Of a stretch of 64,000 nt of DNA, positions 41,371 to 49,779 are shown piece after piece. Made by a program: the position numbers and the translations under genes. Under the pieces are notes generated by a model that saw nothing but the letters and a program-made list of their open reading frames with translations, had not been told where the DNA came from and did no database searches. The first letter of the stretch is position 1; every line of letters begins with the position of its first letter. The stretch is taken from contig NZ_JAPIVP010000016.1 of NCBI RefSeq assembly GCF_026239555.1, positions 62,001 through 126,000 of the forward strand, given 5' to 3'. The stretch is from Pedobacter sp. PF22-3. Lineage in GTDB: Bacteria > Bacteroidota > Bacteroidia > Sphingobacteriales > Sphingobacteriaceae.

Positions 41371-44037
41371 ATGAGCATTTCCACCAAGTACAATCCTGCA
41401 GAAACAGAAGATAAATGGTATAGCTATTGGCTATCCAAGAAGTTTTTCCACTCAGAACCCGATGAACGCGAACCTTACACCATTGTAATTCCGCCGCCAA
41501 ACGTCACAGGTGTACTGCACATGGGGCACATGCTTAATAATACCATTCAGGATGTATTGATCCGTAAAGCCCGTATGCAAGGTAAAAACGCTTGTTGGGT
41601 ACCTGGAACTGACCATGCTTCTATTGCTACAGAAGCAAAAGTTGTGGCCATGTTAAAAGAGCAGGGGATTAATAAAAAAGATCTTTCGCGTGAAGAGTTT
41701 TTGAAATATGCCTGGGAGTGGAAAGAGAAATACGGTGGTATTATTTTAGAACAGCTAAAGAAATTGGGTGCAAGTTGCGATTGGGACCGTACCCGTTTCA
41801 CCATGGAGGAAGATCTTTCTGAAGCGGTTATAGATTCGTTTATTCACCTGTATAAAAAAGGATGGATTTACCGGGGTATCCGTATGGTTAACTGGGACCC
41901 GGCTGGTAAAACCGCAGTTTCTGACGAAGAAGTAATCCGTAAGGAAGTAAACCAGAAATTATATTATATTAAATACCTCATTTCTGGAACGGAAGATCAG
42001 TTTTTAACGATAGCTACAACGCGTCCGGAAACCATTATGGCCGATGCAGCCATCTGTATCAATCCGAACGATGAGCGCTTTACGCATTTAAAAGGTAAAA
42101 AGGTTTTCGTGCCGTTGGTTAACCATGAAATTCCGGTTATTGAAGATGAATATGTTGATATCGAATTTGGTACAGGCTGTTTAAAAGTTACACCGGCGCA
42201 CGATCTGAACGATTATGAACTGGGCGTTAAGCACAATTTGCCTGTTACCGATATTTTAAATGATGATGGAACCTTAAACGAACTGGCGGTTATTTTAGTG
42301 GGCGAAGACCGGTTTGTTGCCCGTAAAAAAATCGCCAAAATGCTGGAAGAAGCTGGTCATTTAGCTAAAGTAGAGGACTACAAATCGCAGGTTGGTTTTT
42401 CTGAACGTACCGATGCTGCTATCGAACCTAAACTTTCCATGCAATGGTTTGTGAAGATGAAAGAGATGGCGCAGCCAGCTTTGGACGACGTTCTGAATGG
42501 CGAGGTAAACTTGATTCCGAATAAATTTGAAAATACCTATCGCCACTGGATGGAAAATGTGCGCGACTGGAACATCAGCCGCCAATTATGGTGGGGACAA
42601 AGAATTCCGGCCTGGTACGATGATAAAGGAAATTGGGTAGTTGCCAAAACTAAAGATGAAGCCTTAGAAGAATTCTGGAAGAAAAAACATTTAGATGAAA
42701 GCTGCTCAGAAACGGAAAAAGCTGGATTCAAACATCAGTTGGAGCCATTTTTGAGGCAGGATGATGATGTAATGGATACTTGGTTCTCATCATGGTTATG
42801 GCCGATTTCAGTTTTCGATGGCTTTAAAAATCCTGAAAATAAAGATATCAACTATTATTACCCAACCAATGATCTGGTTACTGCGCCTGAAATTTTATTC
42901 TTCTGGGTGGCCCGTATGATTATGGCCGGACATGAGTTTATGGGCAAAAAACCATTTACCAATGTGTATTTAACGGGTATTGTACGCGATAAATTGGGCC
43001 GTAAAATGTCTAAATCACTGGGTAACTCACCAGACCCGATCGGGTTGATTGAAAAATACGGTGCTGATGCGGTTCGTGTGGGGATGTTAATGTCTTCACC
43101 AGCTGGAAACGATTTAATGTTTGATGAAAGCTACTGCGAACAGGGACGTAATTTCGCCAGCAAAATCTGGAATGCTTTCCGTTTGGTAAAAGGATGGGAG
43201 GTTGATGAAAACCTGGTAAACCCGAATATCCAGGCCATATCCTGGTTCGAGAACCGTTTTAATGAGGCTTTGGTAGAAATTGAAGCCAACTTTAAACAAT
43301 ACCGTTTATCAGAAGCATTAATGATCACTTACAAACTGGTTTGGGATGATTTCTGTGCCTGGTATTTAGAAATGGTTAAGCCAGCCTATCAACAGCCTAT
43401 TGATGCCGAAAGTTATAAAGCTACAATCGCATTCTTCGAAAATATCATCAAATTACTGCACCCGAATATGCCTTTTATTACTGAAGAATTATGGCATGAT
43501 GATTTGTTTGCCGATCGTGGCGAAATGGATTGCTGTATTGTGGCCGAATTTCCGAAAGGTGGCACTTTTGATGAGCAATTATTGAAAGATGCCGAGGTAA
43601 TTAAGACCGTTGTAGCCGAAATTAGAAATGTAAGGAACCAGAAACAGATTTCGCCTAAAGAAGCGTTTCCTTTAAGCATTAAGGTAAATTCTGACCTTGA
43701 TTACGAAAAATGGCTAAATATCGTTTTCAAACTGGCTAATGTATCAGAAGCTGAAATTGTAAATGATAAAATTGTTGGTGCAACAGCTTTTATGGCAGGT
43801 AAAGATGAATTCTTTATTCCATTGACTGAAAATGTTGATGTAGAAGCTGAGCGTGAACGTTTAAATGCTGATTTGGTTTATCTGCAGGGTTTCTTGAAGT
43901 CGGTTGATGCCAAATTGAGCAACGAACGTTTTGTACAGAATGCAAAACCTGAAATTATTGCAAACGAACGCAATAAAAAAGCTGACGCTGAAGCTAAAAT
44001 CAAAATTATTGAAGAAAGTTTAGCGGTTTTGGGCTAA
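41371..44037 (+). CDS. valS: Valyl-tRNA synthetase
   Basis: An 888-residue class I synthetase. The HIGH-type motif is HMGH (50-53) within PPPNVTGVLHMGHMLNN. The KMSKS loop is at 545-549 in DKLGRKMSKSLGN. The editing (CP1) domain covers about 190-340 with TTRPETIMAD and GTGCLKVTPAHDLNDYELG. The anticodon domain follows, and a C-terminal coiled coil (about 815-888) closes the protein. A palindromic element and an intrinsic terminator lie downstream. Confidence 0.97.
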   Translation: MSISTKYNPAETEDKWYSYWLSKKFFHSEPDEREPYTIVIPPPNVTGVLHMGHMLNNTIQDVLIRKARMQGKNACWVPGTDHASIATEAKVVAMLKEQGINKKDLSREEFLKYAWEWKEKYGGIILEQLKKLGASCDWDRTRFTMEEDLSEAVIDSFIHLYKKGWIYRGIRMVNWDPAGKTAVSDEEVIRKEVNQKLYYIKYLISGTEDQFLTIATTRPETIMADAAICINPNDERFTHLKGKKVFVPLVNHEIPVIEDEYVDIEFGTGCLKVTPAHDLNDYELGVKHNLPVTDILNDDGTLNELAVILVGEDRFVARKKIAKMLEEAGHLAKVEDYKSQVGFSERTDAAIEPKLSMQWFVKMKEMAQPALDDVLNGEVNLIPNKFENTYRHWMENVRDWNISRQLWWGQRIPAWYDDKGNWVVAKTKDEALEEFWKKKHLDESCSETEKAGFKHQLEPFLRQDDDVMDTWFSSWLWPISVFDGFKNPENKDINYYYPTNDLVTAPEILFFWVARMIMAGHEFMGKKPFTNVYLTGIVRDKLGRKMSKSLGNSPDPIGLIEKYGADAVRVGMLMSSPAGNDLMFDESYCEQGRNFASKIWNAFRLVKGWEVDENLVNPNIQAISWFENRFNEALVEIEANFKQYRLSEALMITYKLVWDDFCAWYLEMVKPAYQQPIDAESYKATIAFFENIIKLLHPNMPFITEELWHDDLFADRGEMDCCIVAEFPKGGTFDEQLLKDAEVIKTVVAEIRNVRNQKQISPKEAFPLSIKVNSDLDYEKWLNIVFKLANVSEAEIVNDKIVGATAFMAGKDEFFIPLTENVDVEAERERLNADLVYLQGFLKSVDAKLSNERFVQNAKPEIIANERNKKADAEAKIKIIEESLAVLG

Positions 44038-44057
44038 TAATAACTTGATATTGCGAT

Positions 44058-44123
44058 CGTCATGCTGAATTTATTTCAGCATCCTTCTTGCTATTAAGAC
44101 CCTGAAATAAATTCAGGGTGACG
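44058..44123. repeat. 66-bp palindromic element, copy 1
   Basis: CGTCATGCTGAATTTATTTC and GAAATAAATTCAGGGTGACG pair over nearly their whole length (two mismatches) around a 22-nt loop. An almost identical copy is at 47180-47245, and both are preceded by GCGAT. A diverged copy is at 1338-1422. The 310-bp gap 44038-44347 holds this, a terminator and a heptad array. Confidence 0.8.
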
Positions 44124-44133
44124 AGACTAATAT

Positions 44134-44170
44134 AAGCCCTTTAGATTTTTTCTAAAGGGCTTTCTTTTTT
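44134..44170 (+). terminator. Intrinsic terminator of valS
   Basis: AAGCCCTTTAGA and TCTAAAGGGCTT form a perfect 12-bp stem with a T5 loop, followed by TCTTTTTT. Confidence 0.9.
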
Positions 44171-44180
44171 TACCCCTTCT

Positions 44181-44223
44181 CCATTTCACCTCATCCATTC
44201 TCCATCTTACATCCTCCGTTTCC
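44181..44223. repeat. Heptad array after the valS terminator
   Basis: CCATTTC/ACCTCAT/CCATTCT/CCATCTT/ACATCCT/CCGTTTC: six consecutive 7-nt units (starts 44181, 44188, 44195, 44202, 44209 and 44216). Confidence 0.7.
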
Positions 44224-44347
44224 TTTCTAAATTGTTACCAAAGCTCATCCATTTATTAAACTAAAAGTCCTAATTTGGATGCTGTTAAACATCTTATAAA
44301 TCGTTTAACGCATAAGCTATCTAACCTTATTTAAACCGTTTTATTCT

Positions 44348-45703
44348 ATGGAAAATTCCAGAAGAAAATTTATTAAACAATCAGCAGTATTTGCTGCAGC
44401 AACCTATGCAGGTACCATGGGCATGAGCCCCAAAAGTTATGGACGCATCATCGGTGCAAATGATCGGGTACGTGTTGGTGTTGTTGGATTTTCTGATCGC
44501 TTTAAAGACACCCTTTTGCCTTGTTTCCTGAACCACAACAAGGAACTCAATTTCGATATCGTCGGTCTTTCTGATTTATGGAACTACCGCAGAGATTTAG
44601 GGATTGCCCATTTAAAAGAAAAATTTGGTCACGATATTAAAGTCTGCCGCAACAATGATGAGCTTTATGCCACAAAAGATCTTGATGCTGTAATTATCAG
44701 TACCGCCGATTTTCAGCACGCACTTCATACCATCGAGGCTGTAAAGGCCAATTGCGACGCTTATGTAGAAAAGCCTTTTGCCGAAACCATGGACGATGCC
44801 AAAGCTGCATTTAAAGCTGTTAAGGCCAGCAAGCAGATTGTGCAAATAGGTTCACAAAGAAGAAGTGGAGAAAATTATATCAATGCTGCAAAATTTATAC
44901 AGGATGGAAAATTCGGGCCGATCACTGCTGTAGATTTAGTGTGGAATGTAAATCAGCCAGGCAGGTGGCGCCGACCAGATTTAGTAGCTAAATTGAAAGA
45001 AGAAGATATTGATTGGAAAAGGTTTTTGTTAAATCGTCCGAACGAGGCTTTTGATCCGAGAAAATATTTAGAATATAGATTATTCTGGCCCTATTCTTCG
45101 GGGATGCCCGGGCAATGGATGAGCCACCAGATTGATACCGTGCATTGGTTTACCAATTTAAAACATCCACGGAGTGTGGTGGCAAATGGAGGTATTTATA
45201 CCTGGAAAGATGGCCGTAGAAATTGGGATTCGATGGTTGCCGTATTCGATTATGGTCAGCCAGATAATAACGATGGCTTCCAGGTTACTTTTACTTCCAG
45301 AATGCAGAATAGTGTGGGTGATGTAGGTGAGGTTTATTACTCGAATGGTGGCGAGCTGAATTTAATGACCAATAAGGTGTCGCCAAAAGGCGGTTTAAGG
45401 GAAAAAGAGGCTGCAGCTATGGGATTGAAAGCCAACCTTTTGCCTGAATTTGATTTAAGTAAAACCGAAATTAAAGCGGCCACAGGAGCTAATATGGGCG
45501 GTGATGCATTAACCTCTGGCCACATGCGCAACTGGATGGAATGTGTACGCAGCCGTAAAACACCAAATGCACCTGTAGAAGCAGGTTATTCGCATTCTAT
45601 TGCCAATATCATGACCAATGCTGCGGTTCGCACGGGTGCAAAAGCAGTTTTCGATGAAAGCAGACAAGAAGTAATCGCAAACGGAAAAGTATTTAAGTAT
45701 TAA
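44348..45703 (+). CDS. Exported Gfo/Idh/MocA-family oxidoreductase
   Basis: A 451-residue sugar oxidoreductase with a twin-arginine-type signal (SRRKFIKQSAVFAAATYA). The Rossmann domain follows (RVRVGVVGFSDRF), then VYVEKPFAET, which carries the EKP motif, and the C-terminal beta-sheet domain. It likely oxidises or reduces a glycoside hydroxyl in the periplasm using a bound NAD(P). Together with the double-DUF1080 protein and the second oxidoreductase (47367-48560), it suggests C3-oxidation-based glycoside breakdown. Confidence 0.92.
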   Translation: MENSRRKFIKQSAVFAAATYAGTMGMSPKSYGRIIGANDRVRVGVVGFSDRFKDTLLPCFLNHNKELNFDIVGLSDLWNYRRDLGIAHLKEKFGHDIKVCRNNDELYATKDLDAVIISTADFQHALHTIEAVKANCDAYVEKPFAETMDDAKAAFKAVKASKQIVQIGSQRRSGENYINAAKFIQDGKFGPITAVDLVWNVNQPGRWRRPDLVAKLKEEDIDWKRFLLNRPNEAFDPRKYLEYRLFWPYSSGMPGQWMSHQIDTVHWFTNLKHPRSVVANGGIYTWKDGRRNWDSMVAVFDYGQPDNNDGFQVTFTSRMQNSVGDVGEVYYSNGGELNLMTNKVSPKGGLREKEAAAMGLKANLLPEFDLSKTEIKAATGANMGGDALTSGHMRNWMECVRSRKTPNAPVEAGYSHSIANIMTNAAVRTGAKAVFDESRQEVIANGKVFKY

Positions 45704-45714
45704 AATAAAAATAT

Positions 45715-45737
45715 CGTCATTCTTCCTCGCAATGACG
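45715..45737. repeat. Short CGTCA/TGACG hairpin remnant
   Basis: CGTCATTCTTCCTCGCAATG followed by ACG: ends complementary, with the CTCGCAATGACG right end of the 48584-48683 family. It sits between the first oxidoreductase gene and the DUF1080 gene. Confidence 0.6.
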
Positions 45738-45753
45738 GCAAGACAAACCTATC

Positions 45754-47118
45754 ATGTTAAAAATCAAAAAATATAGTATTCTGGCGCTCTCGTTAATCAG
45801 TTTATCAGCCGCTGCCCAAAAGGCTAAACCATTATTTGATGGTAAAACGCTTACTGGTTGGAAAGCCGTTGCAGGTGCTGCACCGTATAAGGTTGAAGAC
45901 GGAATGATTGTGGGCACCATGACCAAAGGCACACCAAATTCATTTTTGATTACCGAAAAAGAATATGGCGATTTCATTTTAGAACTGGATGTGAAACTGG
46001 AAGGCGAAACCACCAATTCTGGTATCCAGACCCGTAGCCACATTAAACCAGAAGGGAATGGCGGTAAAGGATTGGTTTTTGGCAGGCAGGTAGAAATAGA
46101 TCCTACCCCGAGAGCATGGACAGGTGGCATTTATGACGAAGCCAGAAGATTGTGGTTGTATCCTCTAGAACTTAATCCAGCGGCAAAACCTTTGTACAAA
46201 AAGAATGAGTTTAACCATTACAAAATCGAATGTATTGGTAACGAAACCAAAACCTGGGTAAATGGAACACCTGTTGCTTATCTAGTTGATACTTTAGATA
46301 AATCAGGATTTATCGGTTTGCAGGTTCATGGTATTGGCAATAACCTCGATAATGATGGTAAAAAAGTTTATTTTAAAAATATCAACATCCAAACTGAAGG
46401 GCTAAAGGCCAAAGTTTTTCCAAAAGGCATTTATACGGTTAATTTAACCCCAAATACTTTATCTGCTTACGAAAAATCAGAAGGCTATAAACTATTGTTC
46501 GATGGTAAAAGCAGTGCAGGTTGGGTTGGTGCTTATAAAACTACTTTCCCTGCCAAAGGTTGGAAAATAGCTGATGGCATTATCAGCGTTGAACCTTCAG
46601 GTGGTGCAGAATCAACTAATGGAGGCGATATTGTAACCAAGGATGAATATGCTGCTTTTGATTTATCTTTCGAATTTAAGCTTACACCCGGCGCCAATAG
46701 CGGAGTGAAATATTTTGTTACCCTGAGTGAAAATAACAAAGGGTCGGCCATTGGCCTGGAATACCAGGTTTTAGATGATGAATTGCACCCTGACGCAAAA
46801 TTGGGTAGAGATGGAAACCGTACTTTGGCGTCTTTATACGATTTAATTACTTCGAAAAAGGAAGCCCGTTACCTGCGCCCAATCGGCAGTTGGAACAATG
46901 GACGTGTGGTAGTGTATCCAAATAACAAAGTAGAACATTATTTAAATGGTGTAAAAGTTCTGGAATATACCCGTGACTCTGAAGAATTTAAAAAACTCGT
47001 TGCTATTAGTAAATATAAAGATTGGAAAAACTTTGGCGAAGCACCAAAAGGACATATCCTGCTGCAGGATCATGGCAATAAAGTAGATTTTAGAACTATT
47101 AAAATCAAGAATTTATAA
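45754..47118 (+). CDS. Exported protein with two 3-keto-disaccharide hydrolase (DUF1080) domains
   Basis: A 454-residue protein with a signal peptide (about 1-20, ending SAAAQ). Two DUF1080 concanavalin-like domains occupy about 22-212 (LFDGKTLTGWKAV...) and 248-454 (LLFDGKSSAGWVGA...). In both, the LFDGK start and the ending pattern (KVYFKNINI; KVDFRTIKI) are seen. DUF1080 proteins cleave or hydrate 3-keto-glycosides. The two domains may be catalytic plus binding, or act on different substrates. It is between two Gfo/Idh genes on the same strand. Confidence 0.92.
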   Translation: MLKIKKYSILALSLISLSAAAQKAKPLFDGKTLTGWKAVAGAAPYKVEDGMIVGTMTKGTPNSFLITEKEYGDFILELDVKLEGETTNSGIQTRSHIKPEGNGGKGLVFGRQVEIDPTPRAWTGGIYDEARRLWLYPLELNPAAKPLYKKNEFNHYKIECIGNETKTWVNGTPVAYLVDTLDKSGFIGLQVHGIGNNLDNDGKKVYFKNINIQTEGLKAKVFPKGIYTVNLTPNTLSAYEKSEGYKLLFDGKSSAGWVGAYKTTFPAKGWKIADGIISVEPSGGAESTNGGDIVTKDEYAAFDLSFEFKLTPGANSGVKYFVTLSENNKGSAIGLEYQVLDDELHPDAKLGRDGNRTLASLYDLITSKKEARYLRPIGSWNNGRVVVYPNNKVEHYLNGVKVLEYTRDSEEFKKLVAISKYKDWKNFGEAPKGHILLQDHGNKVDFRTIKIKNL

Positions 47119-47179
47119 CCTGAGTTCGATTAATATTTATGCGTTTTGATTAGTTTTAGTCTACTTTTCTTAACGCGAT

Positions 47180-47245
47180 CGTCATGCTGAATTTATTTCA
47201 GCATCTTTCTTGCTATATAGACCCTGAAATAAATTCAGGGTGACG
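47180..47245. repeat. 66-bp palindromic element, copy 2
   Basis: It is the same as 44058-44123 apart from a few bases in the loop, again preceded by GCGAT. It lies between the DUF1080 gene and the second oxidoreductase gene, where it could attenuate read-through. Confidence 0.8.
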
Positions 47246-47366
47246 ACTGTGAGCTAAAAATATCCGAGAAAACTTTTAAGCCAATATTAATAATCCAATT
47301 TTGGTTTTCTGTATTAATTTGTGGTTAAATATATTTACGAATAAAGAAATAAAACATTAACATATC

Positions 47367-48560
47367 ATGCACCGTCGATCTTTTGTTAAAACATCAGCTT
47401 TAGTAGGCTCTGGTTTGCTATTGGGCAATCAGGCTCTCGCCAATTTAGTAGCAGACGAAATTATTAATGTGGCCATGATTGGTTGCGGCGATCGCGGTAA
47501 AGGGGTTTTGTCGGTAATTAAATCCATGCCGACCAAATATAACGTTAAAGCCTATTGCGATCTGCTCGATTTCAGGCTTAAGGAAACTGAAAAGTATGTT
47601 CCAGCAGAGGCCAAAGCCATAAAAGATTATCGAAAAGTTTTAGAGGATAAAACAATCGATGCGGTTTTTATTGCTACACCTTTAAGCGAGCATTTCGACA
47701 TTGCAAAAGATGCTGTGCTGGCCGGTAAACATGTTTATGTAGAAAAAACCATGACTTACAACATTACCCAGGCACTTGAGCTTAAGAAGTTGGTTAAGCA
47801 ACACCCTAAGCAGGTTTTTCAGGTGGGATACCAGTACCGTTATTCGCCCTTGTATTTTAAGGTGAAAGAGATGATCCAGAGTGGTTATTTGGGTAAGGTT
47901 AGCCAAATCGATTGTCGTTGGGACCGTAACGGTAACTGGCGCAGGGCTGTTCCAGATCCATCTTTGGAGCGCAAAATCAACTGGAGGATGTACAAGGAAT
48001 ATTCTGGCGGATTGGCTGCCGAACTGCTCTCACACCAGATCGATTTTATCAACTGGGCTTTCGAAACCCAACCTGATGAAATTATGGGCGCTGGAGGGAT
48101 AGATGTTTTTAAGGATGGCCGCGAAACTTATGATAACATTCAAGCGGTATTGCGTTATCAGGAAAAAGGTATGATTGGCAACTTCGGGGCCACCTGCGGC
48201 AATGCACATGATGGTTATCTGTTTAAAATAAAAGGTACAAAGGGCTCGGTTTCCCTGCTGACCAATACTGGCTTATTTTATCCTGAAGAAAGCACCAAAA
48301 AAGAATTGGGTATTGTTGATGGGGTAACCGGAGCGACAAAAATCGTGGTGAATAAAGACGGCGGAATCCCTATTTTGGACAAAGCCACCATTGATGGTAC
48401 AAACTATGCGTTGGATGAATTTTACAAATCAATAACCACCAGGAAAGAACCCGCATCAAATATCAATACCGGAACCCAGGCCGCTATTTGCGTGGCCATG
48501 TGTAATGAGGCGATTTATAGCGGTAATAAACAGGTTTGGAAGCCGGAATATAGTGTTTAA
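47367..48560 (+). CDS. Exported Gfo/Idh/MocA-family oxidoreductase (second)
   Basis: A 397-residue protein with a Tat-type signal (HRRSFVKTSALVGSGLLLG) and the family core: NVAMIGCGDRGKG, then HVYVEKTMTYN (EKT in place of the usual EKP) and a Gfo C-terminal domain with QVGYQYRYSPLYFKVKEMI. It probably acts on a sugar or cyclitol in the periplasm, as partner to the proteins encoded at 44348-47118. Confidence 0.92.
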   Translation: MHRRSFVKTSALVGSGLLLGNQALANLVADEIINVAMIGCGDRGKGVLSVIKSMPTKYNVKAYCDLLDFRLKETEKYVPAEAKAIKDYRKVLEDKTIDAVFIATPLSEHFDIAKDAVLAGKHVYVEKTMTYNITQALELKKLVKQHPKQVFQVGYQYRYSPLYFKVKEMIQSGYLGKVSQIDCRWDRNGNWRRAVPDPSLERKINWRMYKEYSGGLAAELLSHQIDFINWAFETQPDEIMGAGGIDVFKDGRETYDNIQAVLRYQEKGMIGNFGATCGNAHDGYLFKIKGTKGSVSLLTNTGLFYPEESTKKELGIVDGVTGATKIVVNKDGGIPILDKATIDGTNYALDEFYKSITTRKEPASNINTGTQAAICVAMCNEAIYSGNKQVWKPEYSV

Positions 48561-48583
48561 GTGATCTGTTATCTGCACAAAAT

Positions 48584-48683
48584 CGTCATGGCGAGAAGGC
48601 TTTTTCAGCCGACGAAGCAATCTAAAAGATAGATTAATAGAGATCATTGTAAGATTGCTTCGTCGTTCCTCCTCGCAATGACG
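48584..48683. repeat. 100-bp CGTCA/TGACG palindromic element
   Basis: CGTCATGGCGAG...CTCGCAATGACG ends, with an internal inverted pair GACGAAGCAATCT/AGATTGCTTCGTC. It is 24 nt after the oxidoreductase stop and may terminate it. A partial copy is at 51017-51100. Confidence 0.75.
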
Positions 48684-48712
48684 GAAAAACAAAGAATCTT
48701 TAATGCTCTTAA

Positions 48713-49013
48713 TTTTTTTTGGAAAGCAATTGTTGTGGTTGGTTTTAAAGTTAGTCCTGCTTTTCATTACAAGTCCTCGCTGCGCTGTGGGCTTTACATT
48801 TCAATCAGGTTTAAAATTTAAAGGCTTTTGCTGCTATTGAAGGATATAGCATCATTCAGAAAGACACTATTCCTGCGTATTGCAACCCCTAATAGTCTTG
48901 CTGGCTGTGCCACCTAAACCCGATCGAAGCGGGATGCCGATTTTTTCAATCGGCAGAAGCGGGAGCGGGACTGAATAGACCTAAGGACCACTGTTTCTGC
49001 TTTCCAAAAAAAA
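48713..49013. mobile_element. 301-bp MITE-like element with perfect 16-bp terminal inverted repeats
   Basis: TTTTTTTTGGAAAGCA (48713-48728) and TGCTTTCCAAAAAAAA (48998-49013) are perfect reverse complements. The interior is non-coding and contains AAACCCGATCGAAGCGGG at about 48915. Half-copies occur at 19248-19338 (right half) and 19420-19590 (left half). No transposase is present. I could not define a target duplication. The rest of the gap 48561-49107 holds the 100-bp element and repeat debris. Confidence 0.55.
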
Positions 49014-49107
49014 GATTTAAATCATATTGCTACTGCTGTAAGATTTTCTCGCGCTTTGGAATAACGGTAAAGGAAGATCCTTCGTGCCTCAGGATGACAG
49101 ATACTGC

Positions 49108-49566
49108 TTAAAGCCCCAAATATTCAGGCATTTCTTCTACAAAATTAAAGCTGCCTTTCTCCAGGTCCATTTTGGCATAAACATGCTGCAAACCGTTGGT
49201 TAACACAATCCATTTCGCCTGATGTATCGAATTATAACGCGAGGCCTGATCAAAAACAGATTGTGTAATTTTCACCTTTGGTGCCTTGCATTCAATCAAC
49301 ATCAGCTTTTCACCAGCGGTATTGTAAATCAAAATATCGCTTCGTTTTTGTAATTGGTTTAAAACCAAACCACCTTCAATCTGGATTAACGTACGTGGAA
49401 ATTTCTTCTCTAAAATCAGGTTTTGTATAAAATGCTGTCGCACCCACTCTTCGGGTGTAAGTACCAGGTGTTTCTTCCTCAGCTCATCAAAAATAAATAC
49501 CACGTCATCCTTTTTGGTAATTTTAAATGGGTAGGGCGGAAGGTTAAGCGGAGTAGGAGTGAACAT
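49108..49566 (-). CDS. Protein with type I restriction HsdR N-terminal-like nuclease fold
   Basis: A 152-residue protein matching the HSDR_N_2 pattern: LTPEEWVRQHFIQNLILEKKFP, then RSDILIY and LIECKAP. Asp77, Glu92 and Lys94 form the D-ExK active site of PD-(D/E)XK nucleases. There is no helicase part. Stand-alone genes of this kind are usual next to holA in Bacteroidota; the function is not known. It is divergent from holA, with two heptad arrays in between. Confidence 0.88.
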   Translation of the reverse strand: MFTPTPLNLPPYPFKITKKDDVVFIFDELRKKHLVLTPEEWVRQHFIQNLILEKKFPRTLIQIEGGLVLNQLQKRSDILIYNTAGEKLMLIECKAPKVKITQSVFDQASRYNSIHQAKWIVLTNGLQHVYAKMDLEKGSFNFVEEMPEYLGL

Positions 49567-49568
49567 TT

Positions 49569-49600
49569 CAGTTTTCAGTTGGTAGTTTTCAGTTGTATGT
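49569..49600. repeat. Heptad array (CAGTTTT type) at the start of the HsdR_N gene
   Basis: CAGT/CAGT/TAGT/CAGT/ATGT at 49569, 49576, 49583, 49590 and 49597: exactly 7 nt apart. It begins 3 nt upstream of the start codon (minus strand). Confidence 0.7.
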
Positions 49601-49686
49601 CACTTAACAATGCAACAGTAAAACAATTTATCAGTTATTGCAGCTTCAAAGGTAGTTAATTTTGGGCTATGCGATGAAGCCTGCAG

Positions 49687-49726
49687 TCTAATGTCTCAAA
49701 TCTCATATCTAACATCTCATATCTCT
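49687..49726. repeat. Heptad array (TCTCATA type) upstream of holA
   Basis: TCT occurs at 49687, 49694, 49701, 49708, 49715 and 49722: six units with an exact 7-nt period. Confidence 0.75.
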
Positions 49727-49779
49727 AAATTATAAACATTTACCCAAATCCTTAAACCTAAATTGTAATTTTACGGGCA

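Noticed and set aside
48456-48767. Minus-strand 103-residue open frame
   Set aside because: It overlaps the end of the oxidoreductase gene and a palindromic element; the sequence is a translation of repeat DNA.
49108-49566. Remnant of a type I restriction-modification system
   Set aside because: The protein matches the stand-alone HSDR_N_2 form that is usual beside holA in this phylum. No hsdM or hsdS remnant is present.
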